A DNA stretch of 64,000 bases from Actinacidiphila rubida (lineage in GTDB: Bacteria; Actinomycetota; Actinomycetes; Streptomycetales; Streptomycetaceae): NCBI RefSeq assembly GCF_900110255.1, contig NZ_FODD01000011.1, positions 1-64,000 on the forward strand, read 5' to 3'. Both the position numbers and the translations under genes were made by a program. Each line of letters opens with the position of its first letter. The stretch's first letter is position 1. Below the pieces are notes generated by a model. That model was not told the origin of the DNA and made no database searches. It worked only from the letters and a program-made list of their open reading frames with translations. Below are positions 45,001 through 53,083 of the stretch, one piece after another.

Positions 45001-45943
45001 CGATCTGGCCGGAGTCGTACGTCAGGCCCACCTGCGGGGCGAGGCCGCCGGGCACCGGCGGCACCGACATGTCGTAGGACCACGTGTACGAGCCGGAGTT
45101 GAGGTTGGTCTGCCAGCTCGCCGACGGGGACAGGGAGGTGGCCTGGTAGTCGCCGGCGTCGCTGGAGGCCCCCGCGGTCACGGCGAGCACGGTGGCCTGC
45201 GGGGCGGCGGCGCTCGACAGGGCCGACGGGGCGGCGGCGGCCGGGAGCGGCACGGCGGCGGCCGTCAGCCGCTGGTGGGCGCTGTCGTTGACGGCGGCGA
45301 CCGGGGTCTGCACCCGGCAGGACGCGACGCCGGGTGTCGTCAGCGCGCACGCCGGCAGCCGTACGAGGCGCAGCCGGGCGCCGTAGTCGCCGCCGTAGCC
45401 CTGCGCGTAGCCGCCGTAGTCCACTTCGAGGCCGACCCGGCCGGCGGTAGCCCGGGCGTCGGCGCGCCGGGCGGTGAACAGCATGCCGTCGACGCCGGCC
45501 CGCTGAGCCGCGGACCGGCTCTGCACGGTCACCTGGGCCGATCCGACGGCGGAGGCGGCGGCGGAAGCGGCGGGCGCCGTCCGGGCGGCGGCTCCCGTGC
45601 GGGCCGGGGCGCGCAGCGCCATCGGCAGGCCGTGCAGCGCGGTCCGCGCGCCGGCCGCGGGTACCGTGCCCGAGGCCGATCCGGCGGTCGGCCAGGCGGC
45701 CGCGGGGCCGCCCTTGGGGCCGGTCACCGGGGCGGCGGAGGGCCGCGGGGTCCCCTTGACGGGGTGGCCCGCGACCGGCCGGTCGGCCTCGGTCACCTGC
45801 GGCCGTTGCGCGGACGGGTCGAGTGCCTCGGCGACACCCGCCGGCAGCAGCGCGCCCAGCAGCACCGCCGACGCCACCATCGCCACGCGGCGGCGCAGCC
45901 CGCCGTGCCAGGGCCGTGGCCGGCCCCGTCTCATCTGCGTCAT
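39017..45943 (-). CDS. RHS-repeat polymorphic toxin with Hint autoprotease and C-terminal tip
   Basis: 2308 residues. A signal peptide (1 to about 41, RRRVAMVASAVLLGALLPAGVAEA as h-region) exports it. A SpvB-like region (SYTWSYDMSVPPVPGG and following) is followed by many RHS/YD repeats from about 1250, then the RHS core (ATGLTHLGAREYDPETGRFLSVDPV). A Hint domain runs from Cys2051 (CSFTGTTKVLLADG) through TTQGHPFW to VLVHN at 2190-2194. It ends in Asn followed by Asp, so it should cleave rather than splice. The last 114 residues form the toxin-like tip, family unknown. A 34-bp gap leads to the putative immunity gene. AAGGAG precedes the ATG. Confidence 0.93.
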   Translation of the reverse strand: MTQMRRGRPRPWHGGLRRRVAMVASAVLLGALLPAGVAEALDPSAQRPQVTEADRPVAGHPVKGTPRPSAAPVTGPKGGPAAAWPTAGSASGTVPAAGARTALHGLPMALRAPARTGAAARTAPAASAAASAVGSAQVTVQSRSAAQRAGVDGMLFTARRADARATAGRVGLEVDYGGYAQGYGGDYGARLRLVRLPACALTTPGVASCRVQTPVAAVNDSAHQRLTAAAVPLPAAAAPSALSSAAAPQATVLAVTAGASSDAGDYQATSLSPSASWQTNLNSGSYTWSYDMSVPPVPGGLAPQVGLTYDSGQIDGRTSDTNNQASWAGDGFDLWPGYIERSYKSCADDGVAADADGVKPGDECWGYDNATLSLNGKGGQLVPAGTNVWKLKNDDGTRVEHLNGSASDVRDNGDNDQEYWRVTTTDGTQYYFGYNKLPGWASGNETTDSTWTVPVFGNDTGEPCHDTTFASSWCQQAYRWNLDYVVNTHGDAVAYYYDKETNYYGRDLKASDGTAYTRGGSLDRIEYGLRSSTVYTAKPLAKVTFGSSERCLPQSGVTCAADTIGSQSFSWYDTPWDENCDQGKDCTSLSPTFWTRKRLTSVTTSVLNSSGTYSDVDSWALDHSWGMADIDYQLLLNSVQHTGKSATPSISLPKVQFSYEQDANRLDKDGDGTAPFIKDRLHTVIDESNGQTDVNYSAPDCDWNHLPTPETNTTRCFPQYSVASGDANPSLQWFNKYVVTSVTQTDRTNSSPDMVTTYDYLGDAAWHYADDDGLTKEKYKTWSQWRGYRQVRVDTGDTTAMASQTDHWFLRGMNGDRLNGSGGTKTVTLDNGEGATLSDWEALAGFEYRTEAYSAPGGSILSKTVNHGWFHQSASETHSWGTVTANVSGTDRTDTYTSLDDGAGAKWRQTTVKNTMENTAGRITQTEDLGQTDLGGDDHCTRTTFAENTAENLLTLPARVETVAVDCSTTPDRRTQVISDVRTAYDGTSYTASPTKGDALYSATLKSHDGTTGTYLESGATYDQYGRQLTATDLTANVTATNTGTPARTPRTDGLTSTTAYTPTTGIPTGMTLTTPPLVKGTPSTAMTTTTTLEPLRGLQTSVSDTNSHHTDSTYDALGRTLKTWLADRSANHAQTPNYEYTYTITPDSPMAVATRTVDNDGSQDTSYTLYDGFLRPRQVQTPGTGGGMLAADTFYDGRGLVAKEFAPYFVQTAPSPVLSGVDKALSVETQTWHTYDGLGRETLLKHVAGNGDGGQVLDTTTTVYGGDRTTVIPPTGGTTTTTLTDARGQQSAVWQYRTALPTGTPDKTLYTYTPSGKPYTVTDADGNTWSYTYDQLGRMTRSSDPDKGVTTIAYDDRDRVLTSTDSRASGNTLAFVYDTLGRQLEEHSGSTTGPMLASWAYDGVAGAKGQLSSSTRYDSGNQYTTTVNAYDALYRVTRSTTVIPAAEGALAGSYQQNTRYNPDGTVIGTSFPAEGSLPAESMVTTYDAQHRPVAVSGTGTYLTGVSYSDTGKPEQYELGTTGGDKSWVTDTYEWGTQRLQTSRVDRYGIAGVDRYTTYGYDQEGNVLSVSDTSRDGTDNQCFSYDGLQRLTEAWAQGTTTCAATPSAGVLGGPAPYWQSFTYKPSGLRDTETDHDPGGNTASDVGKTYHYPAPGQPRAHTLTGVDTTGPGGATAKDSYVYDEIGDTTTRDVGGDSQSLKWDAEGHLQSVTGTSGTTSYLYDTHGNRLIQRAPGATTLYLGSAEITLPTGAAKPKATRYYDLTGGIQAVRTDDNKVSFVVPDHQGTGQLAIDGSTLALQQRRTTPFGSVRGTAPTAWPGDKGFVGGTDDATGLTHLGAREYDPETGRFLSVDPVLDTTDPQSLTGYAYSDNNPVRFSDPAGTEIGSKPNSCQYDLKYCDKKTQKAVGYDPKTGTATPPPPPAPTPAQVQKAWIKKMTPSTRKEGKLLSWWSGFTGLNTTGPYWDPQIDGKGAGHLCFGLLGCSKAMDYLQSHPGKVDKAKEIAATYCVDHLHECENDARGYQIGQDLWGSVTDIILAREGMKGRTAGETVCSFTGTTKVLLADGTTKRIRDVTTADRVAAGDTQDDSGRHARAVVGTTVHRDDDLLDVAVRGPDGVITTLHTTQGHPFWDATRNSWVSAGDLLPGHLLDTPTGQHATVAGLKPVSGAADMYNLTVDGLHTYYVLTGTTPVLVHNDGGYQVPDDFIIARGGTKPMPGPGETFSGNMGSDELEAGGGLPHGQIRVTTAGAIRAAGGTVDYLPEPVADGSAINYNHVDVTMGDADPFSELQPNPVPKAMRLSPEALGGPRC

Positions 45944-46008
45944 GTCGTTCGCTCCTTGTCGGCCCGCGGGCGGGCAGCGTCGACCCACTCCGGGGCAGCG
46001 CACGGAAG

Positions 46009-46095
46009 AAGAAGGAGAAGGGTGCGGAGAAGGCTGAGGAGAAAGGTGCGGAGAAGGAAGTGAAGTGAAGTGAGGTGAGGGGGAAGGAAGGGGCG
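46009..46095. repeat. Purine-rich repeats upstream of the RHS gene
   Basis: Units such as GTGCGGAGAAGG and GAAGTGAAGTGAGGTGAGG recur across about 85 bp on the plus strand, 66-152 bp before the RHS start codon. On the transcribed sense (minus) they are pyrimidine-rich. The tract looks like low-complexity expansion and could affect expression length or melting; no specific role is visible. Confidence 0.55.
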
Positions 46096-46141
46096 GCGGA
46101 GCGGGAGCGCACGCGGGGGCCACGGCGCGCCCGTTCCGCGG

Positions 46142-46175
46142 GACGAGGGCGTCCCGGGTCGGGGACGCCCTCGTC
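46142..46175 (-). terminator. 14-bp hairpin terminator after the LamG gene
   Basis: GACGAGGGCGTCCC (46142-46155) pairs perfectly with 46162-46175 across a 6-nt loop. It begins 8 nt after the stop of the LamG gene, so the RHS gene downstream should need its own promoter in the 240-bp gap. Confidence 0.75.
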
Positions 46176-46183
46176 GCGGACCC

Positions 46184-49100
46184 TCAGCTGTCCGCGGGTA
46201 CCGCCGTCGGCAGGCCGGCCGTGCCGGACGCCAGTTGCTGGATCTGGCTCTGGGTCAGCACGCCCTGGAAGGCCCACACGTCGTCGATCGACCCGGACCA
46301 GTACTGACCCCAGGTGCCGCCGTCCTTGGCCCGGCCGAGCTGCAGCGTCTTCGTGGCGTTGAAGCCGATCGTGTTCGACGCCCAGGAGACGAGGTCGGTG
46401 CAGGCGGGGTCGTCCGGCGTGCCGTCGCCGTCGGTGTCCGTGCACACGGTCTGCTGCAGTTCGCCGTTGACGTACAGCCGCATCTGGCCAGCGAAGGCGT
46501 CGTAGACCAGCGCCAGGTGGTTCCAGCCGCCGGAGCCGTAGTCGTCGTAGAGGACGTTGTCGGCCGTGGCGTCCGAGGCCGACGCGGTGTCGGAGTCGGG
46601 CATCACGATCTGCCATCGCCCGGAGGTGCTGGGCGAGGTGGCGCTGGGCACGTAGCGGACGGTGAAGGCGCTGTTGACCGCGCCCTCCTGGCTGAGGACC
46701 GCCTCGGTGGCGGCGGGCCGCCCCGCGCCGGCCAGCGCCCAGGCGCTGACGGTGAAGCTGCGGCTGGTGTCGATCGGCACGCTGGAGGTGGCCGCGTAGT
46801 CGTCGACGCCGTCCAGATCGAGCGCGCCCGTGTCCACCCAGCCGTCGGCGCCGACCGCGGCACCGTTGGCCAGGGTCAGCGGCCGGTTGCCGGTGGAGGC
46901 GTCGGGCGAGGCCGCCGGGGTGCCGGCGGCCGACTCGAGCTGCCAGCGGCCCTTGACCACCGGGTGCTGGTTGAGCAGGGTGACGATCTCGTCGGGGGAC
47001 AGCGCGCGGTCGTAGAACCGCACGTCGTCCAGGTCGCCCTTGAAGCGGTTGGCCAGCCCCGACGGGTAGTTGGACGCGCCGAGGGTGAGCACGCCGGTGG
47101 CGAGCCACGGGGTGGTGAACGGCGTGCTGGCCACCTCCACGCCGTCGACGTAGAGGCGCATCAGGGCCACGTCGATGTCGTAGACGGCGACCACGTGGGT
47201 CCACTGGCCCAGATGGGCGGCGGCACAGGTCGGCTGGCCCCCCGGGCAGGCGTTCTGCTGGGCGCGGGCCAGGGTGGCGTCGGCGGTGTCGGCGGTCGCC
47301 CGCTGGAAGACCCAGCCGGTCGCGTTGTGGTAGATCTCGAAGCCGCGGTTGGCCACGCCGGCCTGGTGGACGGCGACCGCGGTGCGGTCCTCGTTGGCGG
47401 CGCGCGCCCACAGGGACACCGTGAAGCTCTGGTAGTCGTCCAGGAGGGGCTGCGTGGTCTGCGCGTAGTCGTCGACGCCGTCGAAGTTCAGCGCGGTCCT
47501 CTCCACGCCGTCGCCGCCGAGCACGGCGGAGCCGTGCACGGACAGGTCGACCTGCTGGGCGCGGCCGGCCACCGTGGTGGCGGCGTTCGGGTCGCTGCCC
47601 CCGGCGTTCGGGTCGTCGAAGGACCACACCACCTTGGCGGGGCGCCCGACCGTGGTGATCGGGTGGTGGACGGCCAGCTGCCCGACCTCGGCGTCGGTGA
47701 GCTGGTAGTCGTACATCTCGGCGTCGTTGAGGTCGCCGGCGAAGAAGCTGCCCAGCGTGCCGTTCTGCGCCGAGGCGCCGATCAGGGTCTGGCCGCGGGC
47801 GTCCCACGGGGTGGTGAACGGCGTGCTGGCCACCAGGGCGCCGTTCACGTACAGCTTGATGAGCCCGGACGGGTTGTCGAACACGCCGGTGACGTGCGTC
47901 CAGTCGCTGACGCGGGCGGTCGCGCAGGCGGTGTCGCCGGCCGGGCAGGCCGGCTGCGCGGCGATCGTGAAGCCGCTGCCGGTGGAGCTGTCGGAGGCGA
48001 AGCGGGCGAAGACCCAGCCGTGGCTGGCCGAGGAGTAGTAGAGCTGGAACCCGCTGGAGTAGGCGCCGTTCTCCGACAGGGCCTCCATCGGGTGGGTGGG
48101 CTCGGTTCCGGGCAGGCGCGCCCACACCGACACGGAGAAGCTCTTCGCGGTGTTGGTCACCGGCGAGTCGGTGGACGCGTAGTCGCCGGTGCCGTCCAGG
48201 TGCAGCCACCGGTCGCCGCTGGTGCCGTCGCCGGCGGTGGCGGCGTCGCCGTGCAGGTCGGCGCTCCAGTCACCGCCGCTGCCGCTGACCGTGGTGGAGC
48301 CCGCGGGTTCGTCGAGCGGCAGGGTCAGCCGTTCGGGCTGCCCGGCCCGCACCCGGAACTGGTACGTGGTGATCTGGCTGCCGTTGCCGGCCGCGTCGAA
48401 GGCCTGCGCGGTGATCTTGTTGACGCCGGGCTTGGTCGGCATCACCTTGAAGCTCACCGCGCCGCCGGACGTGGTGGTCACGCTGTGGGCGCTGGTGGGG
48501 TCGCCGTTGACGCCGTACCAGTACTTCACGACGTCCGTGGCGGTGGAGTCCAGGGTGAACGTGCCGTAGCGGCCCACGCCGTCGACCCAGGGGTCGTCCG
48601 GGTTGTCGGGGTCGGACTTCGGGAACTGGCCCGAGGTGACGGCCGGGCCGTCCGGCACGGACGTGTCGTAGACCATGGCGCAGGTCACCGCGGCCCCGTC
48701 GTACGACCAGGGCGAGTACTCCGCCCCGTCGTAGGAGCGGGCGTACCAGCCGATCATCCTGTTCTTCGGGATGGTCGACGGCATGGTGACGCTGAAGTCG
48801 GAGCCGGACTTCTTCGCCGCCAGCAGGCTCGAACTCCAGCGCAGGACGAAGCCCTTGCCGTCACCGGTGTCCCAGCTGGCCCCGAACTGCACGCGGACGT
48901 TGTCGCCGTCGGGGTCGGTGACGTTGTTGGCGATCAGCCGCGGCAGGATGCGGACCCGCTTGGGCGTGGAGGAGCTCACGCAGGCGCCGCCGGGGTCCAT
49001 CGTCAGCTGCGACATGGCGATCTGCTTCGGCGGCCGGTTGTACTCCACCCGCAGGTACGCGTCGTCGGAGAACCGCTTCCAGCTGTAGGCATCGCCCTCG

Positions 49101-50593
49101 TCGCTGGCCCGGATGCCGAAGGTGGTGGTGGACCAGCCCGCCGCCGCGGCCTGCTGGACGGCGCGGTCGGCCCAGAACTCGATGTCGCCGGCGGCGCACG
49201 AGCTGTCGTAGCCGTGCGCGGCGCTGACCGTCTTCAGCTTGTCGATCCAGAAGCCGGAGGCGAGCTGGGTGTTCCAGGTGGTCGAGGAGTTGATGCCCTT
49301 GGTGCGCCAGAGCTCGACGTCGCGGGCGGAGCAGCTGTAGGAGTGCGTCTCGTGGGCCACGAACGTGGCGCTGAGGATGTCCTTGCCGGAGAAGGCCGCG
49401 GTGGGCACCGAGAAGAACAGCCGCTTGAGATCCTCGGGGGCGCAGCGCGTGTCGCCCGAGCAGTAGCCGACGCCCGCGTCGGACTCGCCGTTGAACTTCC
49501 ACTGCGGGGACGACGCCCAGTAGCGGGAGACCATCGTCCAGCTGGTGGCCTTGGGCGAGGACCACTGGGGGTCGATGAACACCGGGTAGTGGGCGCTCTT
49601 GAGCAGGCCCTGGTCCGGGGTCAGCAGGAGGTGGTGGCCGCCGGCGGGCACGGACACGCCGATCGGCGCGGTCCGGGAGTCGTCGGCGGGCCCCGCGGCC
49701 GGGTCGGCGGCGGGATCGGCGGCGCCGCCCCTGACGGCCGGACCGCCGTTCGCCGTCCGCGTGTCCGGCGCGGCCGCGGCGCCGGCGGTGCTGCTTCCGG
49801 AGTCCCACATCAGCGGCTTCGGCGCCTCGAAGACGGTGCCGCCCGCGCCGGCGTCGACGGCGGCCAGGCCGCCGTCGGCGGTCGGGCGGACCGTCAGCCC
49901 GGCCGCCTTCATGCCCAGTTGGAGCCGGGTGAGCCTCGGGTCGGCCGCGGCGGCGGCGGTCCTGACCACCAGCACCTCGGAGACGCTGTCCGCCTCGGCG
50001 CGCACCTGGAGGTCGACTCCGGGCAGCACGCCCGGGTACGTCGCGGTGCTGCCGTCGAGCACGGGCGCCGGCAGTGTTCCGGGCCACGACAGGCTCAGCG
50101 TCCGGCCCGCGCGGCGCAGCGTGATGAGCGGAGTGCCGCCACCCGCCGACAGGCTGACGTCGAGGGACGCCACGCGGGGTCCCACCGTGCCGTCGGCGCG
50201 CTTGACCAGCGCGGTGTCGATGTCCTCCCAGCGGCCGTCGACCCGGGTCCGCACCGGACGCAGGTGCTCGACGGTCTCCAGGTGACCGCCCGGCAGCGCG
50301 TAGGTCTCGGTGGCCTCCCCGCGCAGCGAGGTGACCTCGGTCCTCCTGCCCGTGCGGGCAGCCTGCGCGGCGGCCACGTCCTCGGTCACCGCCGACGTGG
50401 CGGCGGCCGGCTTCGTGGCGTCCTTCCCCGGCGCGGCCTGCGTCGTCGCCCGCGCACCGGCCGGCGTGACCGCCGCCGCGCCCGTCACCGGCCCCGCGGC
50501 ACCGACCAGCAGTGCCAGCCCCGTGGCCGCCCCCACCGCCGCACTGCGGCGTCTGGACATGGGACGTCCCGTCCCCCGTACAACCCCTCGCAC
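46184..50593 (-). CDS. Large secreted protein with three LamG (concanavalin A-like) domains
   Basis: 1469 residues. A signal peptide spans the first ~40 residues. Residues 40-330 include a region common to streptomycete RHS partners, with an Ala-rich linker. Residues 330-530 hold a DNRLRE/TolB-like segment with paired Cys (YCSGDTRCAPEDLKRL). After an Ig-like part, three LamG jelly rolls follow at about 755-980, 985-1212 and 1213-1469 (each with an NFDGVDDYA-like start and a VYDAFAGQMRLYVNG-like strand). Such proteins lie upstream of RHS toxins in many streptomycetes and may display or deliver them. GTG 50593 has GGGGAGGGG; ATG 50560 is an alternative. Confidence 0.88.
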   Translation of the reverse strand: MRGVVRGTGRPMSRRRSAAVGAATGLALLVGAAGPVTGAAAVTPAGARATTQAAPGKDATKPAAATSAVTEDVAAAQAARTGRRTEVTSLRGEATETYALPGGHLETVEHLRPVRTRVDGRWEDIDTALVKRADGTVGPRVASLDVSLSAGGGTPLITLRRAGRTLSLSWPGTLPAPVLDGSTATYPGVLPGVDLQVRAEADSVSEVLVVRTAAAAADPRLTRLQLGMKAAGLTVRPTADGGLAAVDAGAGGTVFEAPKPLMWDSGSSTAGAAAAPDTRTANGGPAVRGGAADPAADPAAGPADDSRTAPIGVSVPAGGHHLLLTPDQGLLKSAHYPVFIDPQWSSPKATSWTMVSRYWASSPQWKFNGESDAGVGYCSGDTRCAPEDLKRLFFSVPTAAFSGKDILSATFVAHETHSYSCSARDVELWRTKGINSSTTWNTQLASGFWIDKLKTVSAAHGYDSSCAAGDIEFWADRAVQQAAAAGWSTTTFGIRASDEGDAYSWKRFSDDAYLRVEYNRPPKQIAMSQLTMDPGGACVSSSTPKRVRILPRLIANNVTDPDGDNVRVQFGASWDTGDGKGFVLRWSSSLLAAKKSGSDFSVTMPSTIPKNRMIGWYARSYDGAEYSPWSYDGAAVTCAMVYDTSVPDGPAVTSGQFPKSDPDNPDDPWVDGVGRYGTFTLDSTATDVVKYWYGVNGDPTSAHSVTTTSGGAVSFKVMPTKPGVNKITAQAFDAAGNGSQITTYQFRVRAGQPERLTLPLDEPAGSTTVSGSGGDWSADLHGDAATAGDGTSGDRWLHLDGTGDYASTDSPVTNTAKSFSVSVWARLPGTEPTHPMEALSENGAYSSGFQLYYSSASHGWVFARFASDSSTGSGFTIAAQPACPAGDTACATARVSDWTHVTGVFDNPSGLIKLYVNGALVASTPFTTPWDARGQTLIGASAQNGTLGSFFAGDLNDAEMYDYQLTDAEVGQLAVHHPITTVGRPAKVVWSFDDPNAGGSDPNAATTVAGRAQQVDLSVHGSAVLGGDGVERTALNFDGVDDYAQTTQPLLDDYQSFTVSLWARAANEDRTAVAVHQAGVANRGFEIYHNATGWVFQRATADTADATLARAQQNACPGGQPTCAAAHLGQWTHVVAVYDIDVALMRLYVDGVEVASTPFTTPWLATGVLTLGASNYPSGLANRFKGDLDDVRFYDRALSPDEIVTLLNQHPVVKGRWQLESAAGTPAASPDASTGNRPLTLANGAAVGADGWVDTGALDLDGVDDYAATSSVPIDTSRSFTVSAWALAGAGRPAATEAVLSQEGAVNSAFTVRYVPSATSPSTSGRWQIVMPDSDTASASDATADNVLYDDYGSGGWNHLALVYDAFAGQMRLYVNGELQQTVCTDTDGDGTPDDPACTDLVSWASNTIGFNATKTLQLGRAKDGGTWGQYWSGSIDDVWAFQGVLTQSQIQQLASGTAGLPTAVPADS

Positions 50594-50783
50594 AACCCCT
50601 CCCCAGGGCGATCATGACGATTGCTGGTGCAGTCAAGGGGTTGACGCTCTGTCATGTCCAGCCACAGGAAAGGGACGTAGCGGCCTCATCGGGCAACCGG
50701 GCGCGCGGCCGCCTGTGAGGAACGTCACCCATCGAGGTCACCCATGAACATTCCGTGAACCTGACACCACGTCACGGAGACGG

Positions 50784-50830
50784 AAAACGGAGTGCGGGCC
50801 TTCGGGGGTGTCCCGCCGGCCCGCACTCCG
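50784..50830 (-). terminator. Intrinsic terminator of the lipid-degradation operon
   Basis: A 13-bp stem (50788-50800 against 50818-50830) with a 17-nt loop is followed on the minus strand by TTTT, the classic Rho-independent form and rare in this window. It lies 48 nt past the stop of the FadJ-like gene. Confidence 0.85.
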
Positions 50831-50877
50831 CGGTCCTGCGCCGTGCCTCGGGAAGACGTGCTTCCGGCAGACGTGCC

Positions 50878-53058
50878 TCAGGAGGCCGGCGTGTCGGTGA
50901 AGCGCTCGCCGCGCTCGGCCTTCTCGACCAGCAGCGCGGGCGGGTTGAACCGCTCGCCGTAGGCCGTCGCCAACTCGCGGGCGCGGGCGGTGAATCCGGC
51001 GACGCCGCCCTCGTAGCCGTTGATGTACTGGAGGACGCCGCCGGTCCAGGCGGGGAAGCCGATGCCCAGCACCGAGCCGATGTTGGCGTCGGCGACCGAG
51101 GTGAGGACGCCCTCCTCCAGCAGCCGGACGGTGTCCAGCGACTCGGCGAACAGCATCCGCTCCCGCATGTCGCGGAACGGGATCTGAGCGCCGGGCTTGG
51201 CGAAGTGCTCGGCGAGGCCGGGCCACAGCACGGTCCTGCGGCCGTCCTCGTAGTCGTAGAAGCCGGCGCCGCCGCTGCGGCCGGGGCGCTCGAACTCGTC
51301 GACCATGCGGTCGATCACCCGCTCCGCCGGGTGCTCCTGCCAGGTCCCGCCGGCCGTCTCGACGGCCGCCCGCGCCTCGCGGCGGATCTTGCGCGGCAGG
51401 GTGAGCGTCAGCTCGTCCAGCAGCGACAGCACCTTCGCGGGATAGCCGGCCTGGGCCGCGGCCTGCTCGACGGACGCCGCGGGCAGGCCCTCGCCGACCA
51501 TCGCGACACCCTCGTTGATGAAGTGGCCGATCACCCGCGAGGTGAAGAAGCCGCGCGAGTCGTTGACGACGATCGGGGTCTTGCGGATCTGCCGGACCAG
51601 GTCGAAGGCGCGGGCCAGCGCCTCGTCACCGGTGCGCTCGCCGCGGATGATCTCCACGAGCGGCATGCGGTCCACCGGCGAGAAGAAGTGCAGCCCCACG
51701 AAGTCGGCCTGGCGCTCCACGCCTTCGGCGAGCAGGCCGATCGGCAGCGTCGAGGTGTTGGAGCACAGCAGCGCGTCCGGAGCCACGACGTCCTGGATCT
51801 CCTGGAAGACCTTGTGCTTGAGCGCGGCGTCCTCGAACACCGCCTCGATCACGGCGTCGCAGCCTGCCAGGTCGGCCGGGTCGGCGGTCGGCGTGATCCG
51901 GGCCAGCAGCGCGTCGCGCTTCTCCGGCGTGGTGCGGCCCTTGGCGAGCGCCTTGTCCAGCAGCCCCGCCGAGTACGCCTTGCCGCGCTCCGCGGCCTCC
52001 TGCGAGACGTCCTTGAGGACCACGTCGATCCCGGCCCGGGCGCACGAGTAGGCGATGCCGGCGCCCATCATGCCGGCGCCCAGCACCGCGACCTTCGCGA
52101 CCTGCCGGGCGGGCACGTCCTTGGGGCGGCTGGCACCGGAGTTGACGGCCTGCATGTCGAAGAAGAACGCCTGCGTCATGTTCTTCGAGATCGGGCCGCA
52201 GGCCAGCTCCGTGAAGTAACGGGCCTCGATGACCGCCGCGTTGTCGATGTCGACCTGCGAGCCCTCGACGGCCGCGGCGAGGATGCTGCGCGGCGCCGGG
52301 TACGGGGCGCCGGCCAGCTGCTTGGCGAGGTTCGCGGGGAACGCCGGCAGGTTCGCGGCGAACGCCGGGCTCTTGGGCGTGCCACCGGGGATCTTGTAGC
52401 CCGGCACGTCCCAGGGCTGCCGGGCGTCCGGGTTGGCCTCGATGAAGGCGCGGGCGGCGGCCGTCATGGCCTCGCGGTCGGCGACGACCTCGTGGATCAG
52501 GCCCGCCGCCAGGGCCCGGTCCGGGGTGTACTGGCGGCCCTGCAGCAGCACCTTCAGCAGCGCGTCGGCGATGCCCAGCAGCCGCACGGTGCGCACCACG
52601 CCTCCGCCGCCGGGCAGCAGGCCGAGGGTCACCTCGGGCAGGCCGATCTTGCTGCCGGGCGCGTCGAGGGCGACGCGGTGGTGGCAGGCCAGCGCGATCT
52701 CGTAACCGCCGCCCAGCGCCGCGCCGTTGATCGCGGCGACGACGGGACGGCCGAGGGTCTCCAAGCGGCGCAGCCGGCGCTTGATGCGCAGCGAGCCGGA
52801 GTACACCTGCTCGGCGGTCTCGGGCGTGGCGCGGATCAGGTCGCGCAGGTCGCCGCCGGCGAAGAAGGTCTTCTTCGCCGAGGTGATGATGACGCCGCGG
52901 ACCTGCTCGACCTCGGCCTCCAGGCGGTCCAGGACCGCGTCGAGGGAGTCGGCGAACGCCGCGTTCATGGTGTTGGCGGACTGGTTCGGGTCGTCGAGGA
53001 CGAGGGTGACGATGCCGTCGCCGTCCTGCTCCCAGCGGATGGTGGTGGACTCGCTCAT
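50878..53058 (-). CDS. FadJ/FadB-like multifunctional fatty acid oxidation enzyme
   Basis: 726 residues. Residues 1 to about 200 form an enoyl-CoA hydratase domain (FFAGGDLRDLI, INGAALGGGYEIALACHHRVA, IGLPEVTLGLLPGGGGVVR). Residues about 325-510 are the NAD-binding 3-hydroxyacyl-CoA dehydrogenase domain (VAVLGAGMMGAGIA, CSNTSTLPI, VGLHFFSPV). The C-terminal dehydrogenase domains follow to 726 (SRGFFTSRVIGHFINEG; FPAWTGGVLQYI). It catalyses hydration and NAD-dependent oxidation of beta-oxidation intermediates; the adjacent thiolase does the last step. The 25-bp gap to that gene shows a common operon. Length matches the FadJ/FadB family. Confidence 0.93.
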   Translation of the reverse strand: MSESTTIRWEQDGDGIVTLVLDDPNQSANTMNAAFADSLDAVLDRLEAEVEQVRGVIITSAKKTFFAGGDLRDLIRATPETAEQVYSGSLRIKRRLRRLETLGRPVVAAINGAALGGGYEIALACHHRVALDAPGSKIGLPEVTLGLLPGGGGVVRTVRLLGIADALLKVLLQGRQYTPDRALAAGLIHEVVADREAMTAAARAFIEANPDARQPWDVPGYKIPGGTPKSPAFAANLPAFPANLAKQLAGAPYPAPRSILAAAVEGSQVDIDNAAVIEARYFTELACGPISKNMTQAFFFDMQAVNSGASRPKDVPARQVAKVAVLGAGMMGAGIAYSCARAGIDVVLKDVSQEAAERGKAYSAGLLDKALAKGRTTPEKRDALLARITPTADPADLAGCDAVIEAVFEDAALKHKVFQEIQDVVAPDALLCSNTSTLPIGLLAEGVERQADFVGLHFFSPVDRMPLVEIIRGERTGDEALARAFDLVRQIRKTPIVVNDSRGFFTSRVIGHFINEGVAMVGEGLPAASVEQAAAQAGYPAKVLSLLDELTLTLPRKIRREARAAVETAGGTWQEHPAERVIDRMVDEFERPGRSGGAGFYDYEDGRRTVLWPGLAEHFAKPGAQIPFRDMRERMLFAESLDTVRLLEEGVLTSVADANIGSVLGIGFPAWTGGVLQYINGYEGGVAGFTARARELATAYGERFNPPALLVEKAERGERFTDTPAS

Positions 53059-53083
53059 GTCGGTGGGCTCCAGGGTGGCGGGG

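Noticed and set aside
46235-50617. 1460-codon open frame opposite the LamG gene
   Set aside because: High GC leaves the antisense frame open; its product is repetitive Gly/Val/Ala/Arg with no recognisable fold, while the minus strand encodes three LamG domains.
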